Shown piece after piece: positions 1 through 7,579 of a stretch of DNA of 15,396 nt. The notes under the pieces are model-generated. The model searched no databases. It worked only from the letters and a program-made list of their open reading frames with translations, and had not been told where the DNA came from. The number at the start of each line of letters is the position of its first letter. Positions within the stretch are counted from its first letter, which is position 1. The stretch spans positions 1 to 15,396 of the forward strand of contig JAYRWN010000106.1 of NCBI GenBank assembly GCA_041917975.1, in the 5' to 3' direction. Source of the DNA: JAYRWN01 sp041917975. GTDB lineage: Bacteria > Bacteroidota > Bacteroidia > Chitinophagales > Saprospiraceae. Both the position numbers and the translations under genes were made by a program.

Positions 1-2054
1 TTAATGCCAGCCTCACGTAACTCCAGGGATTGGCTAGCAGAAAGTGTGCCATTCAAATCACCCATCTTTATACCGATAAAGTCCATAGACTTCATGTCCT
101 TTTTAAGGTTACTTACTGACATAGTACCGGTAATGGCTTCGCTAAATGGATTCGCAGGATTCTTAAACTGATAATGGGCATCCACAAACCGCCAGCTATG
201 CATATGGTCTGGTGTGTTTTCACCTTTGAGTAAAATTAAATTACCAAGTTCGAAGACATCCTGGATATCTAATTTATTATCGCCATTAATGTCGGCGGCC
301 AATAATTTATAAGGTGAGGTAATCAACTCTTTTCCGGTAACATGATTAAACAATGCAATATAGTCTTGTGAATTTACACCTTCCAGCATATCGACCTCTT
401 TACTGGGGATGATGGTGATCTTATCCTGGGCGTTAAATTTACCGGAAGTATAAGCCCCCTGAGTCGTCGTGGTCACCGAGCTCATTTTATGGTCGGTTTG
501 TTCGAAAGTGACTAAGGCATTGGCTACCGGTAATTTGCCCTCGGTAGTGATATTACCGCTGATGGTAAAATTACCGACAGTAGTGTCCTTCGGGCACATA
601 CCCAGATTATCTTGTAAGATAACATAGGTGGTACAAACTGCAGAATTGCCAAATTCATCTGTTATGGTGATATAAACCGTATTGGTATCCAGATTCTCAC
701 AAGTAAGCTTCTTCGGTGAAATACTGAATTTCAGTTTATTCTTTGGCGTAATATTATCATAAGATCCGGCATCAAATTTTTTAGGATCCAGGAGGGTGTA
801 AACGCCATCGCTATGCCAACCTATGCTGGTGACAATACCATGCAAACAGTACGGCGTAGGTGGTATTTTATCCACGACGGTTATTTTTACTTTACACTTT
901 ACTTCATTGTGACAGCCGTCAAATGCTTTAAAGGTCACCCAATGCACACCGATGGGGTAATGGCCACTGGCATCAGCGCCGTCATCATCGGCATATTTAC
1001 TATCGTTAGTGATGGTCACTTTGTCACTGCATCCGGAATCACTAGCCCATGCTTTGGCCTTATCCAGGTCCACATAAGCTTCCGTTTCATGGCCATCTAC
1101 ATCCACGGTGATATCATCCGGGCATTCCAGTTCAGGGCCATACCCATGACCACCGACGACTTTGATGACCTGCTCATAAGTCCAGATACCGTCATCATGA
1201 CCATGATTGCCATAGCCGTAATGGTTATTATGTGGGTTATAGGTACACCAATCAATAACCGTCCAGGTGCGCAGGATCTTGTAACAGAACGCGGCATCAC
1301 CCCACGGGTAGAAAATTTCGTCACGGAAACTGTAAGCCAGCTTGGCGCATCCGACATGCTCGTGATAAATGGGATAATTATAAAACTTGGGCAGTTGTTC
1401 GGGATGCGTTTTTTCACAATCGGTTGTTTCAAAATCCTTGGGCCACCATTTTACCGGGCTACCGTAAGCTCCGGTACGTGGCTTAACCCACACCCAATAG
1501 GTACATTCATACCACTTACCGCAGGCATCAGCGATTTTCCAGGTAACGATGACTTTTCCCTGACCACACTGGTCTAAATGTTCTTTCACATAGGGGCCAT
1601 GGATTTCATAATCGTCATGGTAGCCCCAAACTTTGGGTTGTTCATATTTGATGTAATGCAGCTCATCACAATACACCCAATCTTCTTTCGGACATTCGAT
1701 AGTCAATCCCGTACCATGGTTCGTATTATACCTTGGCTTGACATAGATGGTCTGATAACAATAATGGGTTTTATTGTAGTGGTCTACAATTTTCCAGGTT
1801 ACTTTGATGTGTCCTTCCTGGCAATGGACATGTTCGTCAAGCCAGGGACCATAAATGTGATAATTGTAATAACTCTTGACATATGGTTTTTCATAATCCA
1901 GATAATGCAGGTCTTCATAATAGACCCACTTATCCTGGGGACAGGTGATCTCAAAAGCAAGAGCCCGAATGGGCGCCATAACAAAGAGGATAAACATGAT
2001 GATCCACCGTCCAGTAGTCATCGTCAGTGAGGTTAAGTGTAAAGTTCTCTCCAT
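1..2054 (-). CDS. HYR/dockerin-domain secreted surface protein, C-terminus beyond the window (gene A)
   Basis: I translated this frame by hand. It is open from an ATG at 2054 to the window edge (684 codons, no stop), so the gene is 3'-partial. Residues 1-33 form a signal peptide (hydrophobic WIIMFILFVMAPIRALA, then FE). A second ATG at codon 12 (2021) would give a shorter, equally good signal. Two similar modules follow (about 36-107 and 119-193, both with VTWKI and VKPR). Next comes a module with FCYKILRTWTVIDWC (256-270) that B and E share, then a typical HYR domain (306-397, CPDDIT ... YPIGVHWVTF ... DGC). After that are a PTPYC module (399-485), a carboxypeptidase-regulatory-like fold (495-548) and a dockerin-like domain (549-610) whose second loop, DINGDNKLDIQD, is a textbook calcium loop. 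No catalytic motif is visible. By analogy with B, a cohesin-like domain and a T9SS sorting domain probably follow outside the window. The role is inferred to be structural or adhesive at the cell surface. Confidence 0.9.
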   Translation of the reverse strand, partial: MERTLHLTSLTMTTGRWIIMFILFVMAPIRALAFEITCPQDKWVYYEDLHYLDYEKPYVKSYYNYHIYGPWLDEHVHCQEGHIKVTWKIVDHYNKTHYCYQTIYVKPRYNTNHGTGLTIECPKEDWVYCDELHYIKYEQPKVWGYHDDYEIHGPYVKEHLDQCGQGKVIVTWKIADACGKWYECTYWVWVKPRTGAYGSPVKWWPKDFETTDCEKTHPEQLPKFYNYPIYHEHVGCAKLAYSFRDEIFYPWGDAAFCYKILRTWTVIDWCTYNPHNNHYGYGNHGHDDGIWTYEQVIKVVGGHGYGPELECPDDITVDVDGHETEAYVDLDKAKAWASDSGCSDKVTITNDSKYADDDGADASGHYPIGVHWVTFKAFDGCHNEVKCKVKITVVDKIPPTPYCLHGIVTSIGWHSDGVYTLLDPKKFDAGSYDNITPKNKLKFSISPKKLTCENLDTNTVYITITDEFGNSAVCTTYVILQDNLGMCPKDTTVGNFTISGNITTEGKLPVANALVTFEQTDHKMSSVTTTTQGAYTSGKFNAQDKITIIPSKEVDMLEGVNSQDYIALFNHVTGKELITSPYKLLAADINGDNKLDIQDVFELGNLILLKGENTPDHMHSWRFVDAHYQFKNPANPFSEAITGTMSVSNLKKDMKSMDFIGIKMGDLNGTLSASQSLELREAGI
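225..410 (-). other. dockerin-like domain of gene A
   Basis: This encodes residues 549-610. The first F-hand loop (EVDMLEGVNSQD) is degenerate. The second (DINGDNKLDIQD) has Asp/Asn at loop positions 1, 3, 5, 6, 9 and 12. The two are joined by a linker containing SPYKLLAAD that recurs almost unchanged in B and E. Dockerins of known families bind cohesins through such paired calcium loops; the partner here is unknown. Confidence 0.8.
1476..1949 (-). repeat. tandem duplicated protein module in gene A
   Basis: Residues 36-107 and 119-193 of gene A are two diverged copies of one module. Shared landmarks in order are I-x-CP, W-V-Y, LHY, YE-P, I-x-GP, EH, VTWKI, and a closing VKPR. Both are unusually rich in Tyr, Trp and His. 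The copies are similar as protein but not as DNA, so the duplication is old. I do not recognise a named family beyond a general beta-sandwich/HYR-like appearance. Confidence 0.75.
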
Positions 2055-2210
2055 ACAAATAGGCCTTTTTAGCGGTAAAAAAATAATAAAATCGTCTTCA
2101 GGAAGAGTTAAGGTAATTCGAATGGAAAAATAGCAATAATTATACGAGGTGCTACATAAGTATAGAATTTTAACGTATTCAGGAAATTTATATAAGTAAA
2201 TAGTGTAATA

Positions 2211-2247
2211 GAAAAAGCCCCCCTCCAAACTTTCTTGGAGAGAGGCC
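2211..2247 (-). terminator. Rho-independent terminator after gene B
   Basis: A hairpin with arms at 2217-2228 and 2235-2246 (core CTCCAA/TTGGAG, loop of six, two mismatches in the lower stem) is followed on the minus strand by five T (2212-2216). It lies about 50 bp past the stop of gene B and separates B from gene A. Confidence 0.75.
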
Positions 2248-2294
2248 ATCCCAAAAACCGATTTTAAATCGTTAAATCAGTCTTCTAATTTTTA

Positions 2295-5200
2295 TCAATT
2301 AATGAAAACCATTTTACGTGTGGTGGTGAAGGCTCCGGTTTCTAACTGATAGTACAGAACACCAGTTGCACTCAGTTCTTTACCGTTCACCTTCAGTTCA
2401 TTATAGCCTTGGTTAAATGTCTTCTGAACCACTTTCAGTATCTTTCCGTTCACATCGAGAATCTTTATGGTTGCTTCGCCTTGCTCTGGTATGTAGAATC
2501 CGATGGTAGTCTGATCACCGAATGGGTTTGGAGTGTTTTGGAACAATTCAAATTGATCAGCGGTCACTACCTGGTTATTCTTAACAAATTCCAGATGGAC
2601 ATCCAATACCTCATACCCTTGAGTATAAGCTTCAGCATGAGTAACTTGGGAAGTAACTTTAACAGCCTGGCTCAACTGAACATTACTGATAGCCCGTAAT
2701 TTCAGGGTAAACAGTGGTTTATTGGCATTGACATTCACCGGTTTGGTTGAGTTCCATGAGGTGGTGATGATGCCCTGGTCGGCATTAACTATACCAAAGT
2801 TGTCAGTGGATACATCTAGAGTACCACTAGTTACCCCGCTGAAGGCCATGCCTTTCAGGTTCAGAGTGAACTGATAGCCCATGACCCCATTGATGTCTTT
2901 GGCATAAACCGGCACTTTCACTTCCTGACCTGCCTGCAGCACTTGGTCTTCCACCTGGAAGGCTAAGGTACTGGCAGATCTGGTGACCAGATTTTGCAGG
3001 CTGTGAGCAGCACGGTTATAATTTACATCACCCACTTTGACGGCGACGAAATTCACCTGATGGTTGCCCTTATCCATGTTGGTCATCTGAACGGTTTCAG
3101 GGAAACCCCATGGTTTCTCAGGATCAGCGAATTTGTATGACTTATCTACAAATCTCCAGCTGCTGTTGTTAGGCATATTGTCATACAAACCTAACACCAG
3201 TTTACGTAATTCGACCACGTCTACCCCGGTGATGCTGTTAGAACGGTTAATGTCCGCAGCAATCAGCTTATAAGGCGAACTAAGCTTCTCGATACCGAGG
3301 ATGTGCTTTTGAATGAAGGCAATGTCCAGAGTACTAACCCCATTCATGGCGTCGTCTGTACGTTCAGCTTGAACATGATAAGATTGGTTGGTTTGGATGC
3401 TGCTGAAAGCATATTTACCATCCGCTTTGGTCTTAAATGCTCCGACTTGTGTGCTGGCATTTTTTAAGCGTACGTCAACAAATTCAACTTTTTCATTATC
3501 CTCTGTCGTGATGTCACCGGTGATAGTGACCGTATTTTCGGTACCGCAGGCACCACTGTTGTCCTGGATGGATAAGTAGGTGGTACAGAAATCCTGGTTA
3601 CCTTCTTCATCGGTTACCCAGATTTCCACTTCCACTACTCCAATCGAATCACAGGTATAAGTACGGAATCCATCCGAAGGATCAGCAGAGAACGAGAAAG
3701 TCAGGTCCTCATTATCCGAACAATTGTCAGAACTTCCGGCATCCAGGTCTATAGCCCAAACCGTTATCGTACCGGTCGACGGCATCAACACCGTAGCTAT
3801 TCCATGGTAACAATATGGTGTTGGTGCTTTACAATCCTGGATATGTACGTTTACTTCAGCCGTGTCTGCATTGCCACAGTTGTCAGAAGCGATCAGATAC
3901 ACGATGTTATGGCCTACCGGTAGTATGTTGTTTAATTTATTGCCGTTACCATTCACTTTCACACCATTGACGAAAGTGTAGAAGCGGTAAGAAATGTTTT
4001 CCTCAGCGGTACAAGCATCTTCAGCCGTACCCAACTCTCTGGTTAATCTGGGAACGGTACAGTCTTCATTTTCGATACATACGGTGATGTCTTCAGCCGG
4101 AGTAATCACCGGAGGTGTATGGTCAAATACTTTGATGACTTGCACATAATAGATCACACCGTCACCATCATCTTTCAGATTGCGGTATACGCAGGGACGA
4201 TGCTCACTGGCCAGGATGCGGTCATCCACAATCACATCCGACTCGCGGTGGTGTTGGTCAGGATTATAAACACACCAGTCAATGATAGTCCAGGTACGCA
4301 AAATTTTGAAACAAGCCTCTTCGGTCACTTCGAAGATTTGGTCTTCTTTGTTGATACCGATTAACTCACAGTCATCATCAGATACTTCCGGATAGCCGGC
4401 GCCTTCCGGGGTAGCATCTAACAATTCTTCCAGACTACCTTCATTACAGTCGATTTTAACATCTTCCGGGAAGATAACTTCAAAGTCACTGCGCGGTCTG
4501 ACGAATAACTTCTGGTGGCACTCAGTGGTATTGCCACATACATCTGTAGCAATCCAGTTTTTTTGCAAGTAGCCATAGCCGCACTCATTCAGATGGTTTT
4601 CGATAACGGTTTCAACTTCCGGAGTACCACAATTATCGGTGATGGCGGCATTGCCAAATCTGGATTCTGGATTGGGTTTTTCGTTATCATTCTGGTCGTA
4701 GGTGTCTAACATCAGCCACAGACGGCAATAATAAGGTACCCATAAATATTCATTTCTGTATAGATCCAGGCACTCACTATAGGATCCATAATGCGTGTTT
4801 TGAGGCCCCTGGTAATAACCGTGCGGCGTTCCATCCCATGGATATCTGGTAATGACCGGTCCACAGTTATTTTTACTGGCCAAATAAGGTGCGATGAAGG
4901 GCACATTTACCCCAGCTATGTTTATCGTACCGCTGTAAGGTACCCCATCACAATATACCGTGAGATCAGCCGGAGCTATACAAACCGGGGCTACTTTATC
5001 GTCTTTCAGGACTTCTACCATACAATCGTTGTATTTATGAGGGAACCAGTAGCGCAGGTCTTTGATGGCTCTCAGGATCTGGCGGTCCGGGCCTTCTACC
5101 CGACTTAACCAGTCGTTATATAACCGGTCGCCAGCGGTGGTATCGCATAAGGCATCTTCAAACGAACAATATACGAGGTTTCGGTATGGTCCATGGTCAT

Positions 5201-7136
5201 TGACCACTTCGGTTATTACGTCACTACAGATGCTGTTTTTGCGATACACCCTATACGGTACATCCCAGACTGGATTATTCAGATAGTCACAGAATAGATT
5301 TGGACGCGGGTTACCATAATGGGCATATTCGTCGTATTTCCAGGTATACCAGCAGGCATAATCATCACTCAGGTTGTAACACAGCCACTGATGTTTAGTC
5401 CCTTTGAAGACATGTGGGTCATAAAGTGGTGCGCCGCAAGCTTCATACACTCTCATCACGACTGAGTCCGTGCCGCACTGATAGAGATCTACATAATCAT
5501 TGAACACAAAGCAGTTGATCCAATGTTCGATTAATGAATCGATCTCGGCCAAACGGTCATGGTATTCATAATGATTATAACATCCTTCGAAGACAGAATG
5601 CCAATAGTTTCTCCAGTATTCTATACTATCCATAGTAGCAACCGCAAAATGTAATTCATGACAACAATTGTCGCGGCTGCCATCGTCCAAATCTTCAGCA
5701 TAAACTCTACCCCAACATTGGTTTGGATCAAGAGTTATCTGGGTATGCTCATCACATACCGGAGTTGGAGGTGTAATATCGCGCACATACACGCGTTGAG
5801 TGCGGTAGGATTCGTTCCAACAATCATCGCGGAAAGTCCATTGCACATTATACCAGCCGGCAGGCAGGTAGATTATTTTTACCGCGCCATGAGCTACTTC
5901 ACCACTGATGATGATTTCTTTGCCGTGCTGCTTCGGATCAGTGTAGCGGATTTGATAAAATGCTTTTACCTGTTTTAAAGCGTTTTCTTTACCGGCAGGC
6001 GTTTTCTCGAATTTTGTACCACACTCCGTGATGGTAGGACGGCGTAATTCCACATGGGCCTGGCAATCGTGCGATCCCACGGTGGCAGTGATGTTGGGCA
6101 ACGTACTTGGTACAGATGGAGGTAAAGTATCTACTACTTTTATCCACTGTACGCAAATGGTGTCCGTATTGGAGCACCAATCCAGAATTTTCCATTCTCT
6201 CCTGATTTTATAAGAATAACCACAGGTACGGATGATGTGATCCTTATAATCGGCGACAATATTACACTTACCGTGATTATCAGAATCCGGAGTAATGTAA
6301 GACGTATCGGTACCGTTGACAAAGAATGGAGGAGGAACCAATCCCAGGCTGACACTTTTAGCTACATTACCTTGATACTGAACCTGAACAATTACGTTAG
6401 GGTGAGGATAACCTTCAGCATCCGGAGTAGCCCAGGCGGCTTCCCATAGGTCGGGCTGGCCAAAAACGGCGCGTTTATCATCACAACATTCAATAACATA
6501 GGTCGTGTCCAGACAAACCAGACTATTCAGGCTATCGCGACGGATATACAAACGTTGATTCGTACATTCCCGATAGTTACCCCAAACATCAATGGCGCGA
6601 ACATTGCGGATCACATAACCCACAAAGGTGTCGTTCTGACAATTATAATCTACCCAACGACGGGAGATCTCTTCCGTTTTAGCCGGATAACCACAACGGT
6701 CTAAGCCATTAGGGTTATTATCAATCAATGGTACAGGGAATAGTTCAGACTCCCAACAACTGATGGTATCATCCTGACAGATAATCTGTGGAGGATACTT
6801 GTCTTCAATCTTGATTTTTCCCCAGCAGGAGTTCTGGGTGGCCGTATCCACGACACGGTAAACCAGCTTATAGCCTACCAGGCGTTTGTCAACACCATTA
6901 GGGCCTAACAAAGCCGTATACTCCGGATAAGGATAATCAATAAACACACGTGTAACGGCCGAGCAATTGGTCGTGTCAGTCAACACGTCGCCGGGCACAA
7001 TATTCCGGGTACAAGCTGAATCGAGACTGATGTTGACCAGGTCGATACAGTTAAGTAAGCACTGCTGAGCTTTGCTTTGGGAGCTCCAACTCAACAACGC
7101 GAGAAGAACTAAAAAAGTAAAAGAAAACCTTTTCAT
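2295..7136 (-). CDS. giant HYR/carboxypeptidase-regulatory/dockerin/cohesin-like protein with T9SS type A sorting domain (gene B)
   Basis: This is a complete gene. I chose the ATG at 7136 because MKRFSFTFLVLLALLSWSSQ followed by SKA-QQ is a clean signal peptide. An in-frame ATG at 7166 would add ten polar residues in front of it. Product 1613 aa. Residues 24-1200 are Cys- and Tyr/Trp-rich beta-sandwich repeats of HYR or related type, with joints such as KYPPQIIC (113-120), ITPPTPVC (454-461), VAPVCIAPADLTVYC (715-729) and TPPVITPAEDITVC (1007-1020), plus FKILRTWTIIDWC (943-955) and APTPYC (1104-1109). They are followed by a carboxypeptidase-regulatory-like domain (1202-1260), a dockerin-like domain (1260-1318), a conserved linker module (1325-1375), a cohesin-like domain (1388-1518) and a type A C-terminal sorting domain (1528-1613, NTPNPFG, IKILDVNGK, TRKMVF). 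Known type A domains direct export through the T9SS and usually surface attachment via A-LPS. No enzyme motif is visible. It is paralogous to E and A; a scaffold or adhesin role is inferred. Confidence 0.95.
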   Translation of the reverse strand: MKRFSFTFLVLLALLSWSSQSKAQQCLLNCIDLVNISLDSACTRNIVPGDVLTDTTNCSAVTRVFIDYPYPEYTALLGPNGVDKRLVGYKLVYRVVDTATQNSCWGKIKIEDKYPPQIICQDDTISCWESELFPVPLIDNNPNGLDRCGYPAKTEEISRRWVDYNCQNDTFVGYVIRNVRAIDVWGNYRECTNQRLYIRRDSLNSLVCLDTTYVIECCDDKRAVFGQPDLWEAAWATPDAEGYPHPNVIVQVQYQGNVAKSVSLGLVPPPFFVNGTDTSYITPDSDNHGKCNIVADYKDHIIRTCGYSYKIRREWKILDWCSNTDTICVQWIKVVDTLPPSVPSTLPNITATVGSHDCQAHVELRRPTITECGTKFEKTPAGKENALKQVKAFYQIRYTDPKQHGKEIIISGEVAHGAVKIIYLPAGWYNVQWTFRDDCWNESYRTQRVYVRDITPPTPVCDEHTQITLDPNQCWGRVYAEDLDDGSRDNCCHELHFAVATMDSIEYWRNYWHSVFEGCYNHYEYHDRLAEIDSLIEHWINCFVFNDYVDLYQCGTDSVVMRVYEACGAPLYDPHVFKGTKHQWLCYNLSDDYACWYTWKYDEYAHYGNPRPNLFCDYLNNPVWDVPYRVYRKNSICSDVITEVVNDHGPYRNLVYCSFEDALCDTTAGDRLYNDWLSRVEGPDRQILRAIKDLRYWFPHKYNDCMVEVLKDDKVAPVCIAPADLTVYCDGVPYSGTINIAGVNVPFIAPYLASKNNCGPVITRYPWDGTPHGYYQGPQNTHYGSYSECLDLYRNEYLWVPYYCRLWLMLDTYDQNDNEKPNPESRFGNAAITDNCGTPEVETVIENHLNECGYGYLQKNWIATDVCGNTTECHQKLFVRPRSDFEVIFPEDVKIDCNEGSLEELLDATPEGAGYPEVSDDDCELIGINKEDQIFEVTEEACFKILRTWTIIDWCVYNPDQHHRESDVIVDDRILASEHRPCVYRNLKDDGDGVIYYVQVIKVFDHTPPVITPAEDITVCIENEDCTVPRLTRELGTAEDACTAEENISYRFYTFVNGVKVNGNGNKLNNILPVGHNIVYLIASDNCGNADTAEVNVHIQDCKAPTPYCYHGIATVLMPSTGTITVWAIDLDAGSSDNCSDNEDLTFSFSADPSDGFRTYTCDSIGVVEVEIWVTDEEGNQDFCTTYLSIQDNSGACGTENTVTITGDITTEDNEKVEFVDVRLKNASTQVGAFKTKADGKYAFSSIQTNQSYHVQAERTDDAMNGVSTLDIAFIQKHILGIEKLSSPYKLIAADINRSNSITGVDVVELRKLVLGLYDNMPNNSSWRFVDKSYKFADPEKPWGFPETVQMTNMDKGNHQVNFVAVKVGDVNYNRAAHSLQNLVTRSASTLAFQVEDQVLQAGQEVKVPVYAKDINGVMGYQFTLNLKGMAFSGVTSGTLDVSTDNFGIVNADQGIITTSWNSTKPVNVNANKPLFTLKLRAISNVQLSQAVKVTSQVTHAEAYTQGYEVLDVHLEFVKNNQVVTADQFELFQNTPNPFGDQTTIGFYIPEQGEATIKILDVNGKILKVVQKTFNQGYNELKVNGKELSATGVLYYQLETGAFTTTRKMVFIN
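2583..2975 (-). other. cohesin-like domain of gene B
   Basis: This encodes residues 1388-1518. It begins with FQVEDQVLQAGQEVKVPV and continues with MGYQFTLNL, then an FG-x5-GIITTSWN motif and an LFTLKLRA strand. The order matches the beta-sandwich of cohesin-type domains (G-x-x-V-x-V-P-V near the start, G-Y/M-Q-F, late S-W-N). The same motif occurs in gene D and gene E, so the four domains are likely homologous. Confidence 0.65.
3183..3359 (-). other. dockerin-like domain of gene B
   Basis: This encodes residues 1260-1318. Loop one (TDDAMNGVSTLD) lacks the ligand residues at positions 1 and 5. Loop two (DINRSNSITGVD) keeps Asp/Asn or Ser at 1, 3, 5 and 12, and each is followed by a helix ending in LG (KHILG, KLVLG). 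The linker contains SSPYKLIAAD. Confidence 0.8.
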
Positions 7137-7192
7137 GCGATATCGGTTTTGGTTAATACAATTCATGATGCATAGATTTGAGAATTAGCCAA

Positions 7193-7242
7193 TAAAAAAA
7201 TTTACCTGTCCAGGACTTTCGTCGCGGACCCTCCTGGGTAAT
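7193..7242 (-). promoter_or_regulatory. structured leader of gene B, attenuator-like hairpin plus T-tract
   Basis: Read on the minus strand, TTAC (7241-7238) and CCAGGA (7237-7232) can pair with TCCTGG (7215-7210) and GTAA (7205-7202), leaving a 4-nt bulge. A run of seven T (7200-7194) follows directly, as in an intrinsic terminator. An alternative hairpin uses overlapping bases: GTCC (7229-7226) with GGAC (7211-7208), and GAC-GAAA-GTC with a GNRA tetraloop (7223-7214). The two folds exclude each other. The structure ends only about 57 bp before the ATG of gene B, so it cannot serve as the terminator of gene C, which has its own. I recognise no known riboswitch class. Confidence 0.45.
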
Positions 7243-7340
7243 TTTTGGTTTACTTGTTAATTCGTCCGGAGTACTGTTTACCTAATTAGAATTTGGCACT
7301 ACCGCCGTTGTGTTCTGGTTTCCAAATCACAACTTATTTT

Positions 7341-7502
7341 AATATGTTCAAACCTTGTGCCAATTTTTATTAAAATACTTGATAAAATTTTATAATATTT
7401 AATTCAAGTAATTGTTAAACAACATTTTATACAATACAGTATTCTAAAAAGTATTGTATAATTATATTAAAACATATTATAATGTGTTCAAAAATTGAGC
7501 CA
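7341..7502. repeat. diverged 22 bp direct repeat pair, 140 bp apart
   Basis: The copies are at 7341-7362 and 7481-7502 and agree at 18 of 22 positions (AATRTGTTCAAAnnTTGWGCCA). They flank an inverted repeat. They could be protein-binding sites or remnants of a duplicated promoter for gene B. Confidence 0.5.
7427..7461. repeat. perfect 11 bp inverted repeat
   Basis: TTATACAATAC (7427-7437) and GTATTGTATAA (7451-7461) are exact reverse complements separated by 13 bp. There is no T-run pattern suited to a terminator. It could be an operator or an RNA hairpin in the 5' region of gene B, but AT-rich DNA makes such palindromes less surprising. Confidence 0.55.
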
Positions 7503-7523
7503 CATACCTTAAAGTTTGGGCAT

Positions 7524-7551
7524 AAAAAAAGGAGTGAAAAAATTTCACTCC
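7524..7551 (-). terminator. Rho-independent terminator after gene C
   Basis: A perfect 9 bp stem, GGAGTGAAA (7531-7539) with TTTCACTCC (7543-7551), has a 3-nt loop and is followed on the minus strand by seven T (7530-7524). It lies 28 bp beyond the stop of gene C and closes the D-C operon. Confidence 0.9.
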
Positions 7552-7579
7552 TCTTATTTAATATAGAATTACGTAGGTA

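Larger units (their letters stand above)
7137..7579. other. non-coding region between genes C and B
   Basis: This 443 bp AT-rich stretch has no convincing ORF on either strand. It holds the terminator of gene C, a diverged 22 bp direct repeat, an 11 bp inverted repeat and a structured leader just ahead of gene B. No exact TAnnTTTG promoter was found for gene B. The nearest matches are AATTTTTG and AAGGTTTG (minus strand), each inside one copy of the direct repeat and without a convincing upstream TTG. Confidence 0.7.

Noticed and set aside
813..2030. Two back-to-back plus-strand reading frames of 254 and 150 codons at the left end
   Set aside because: They lie opposite gene A, whose minus-strand frame has a signal peptide, an HYR domain and a dockerin. 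The plus-strand translations have odd composition and no domain, so they are antisense shadows.
7137..7166. Start of gene B at the upstream ATG (7166)
   Set aside because: It would put ten polar residues, MNCINQNRYR, before an otherwise ideal signal peptide starting at the ATG at 7136. It remains possible but less likely.
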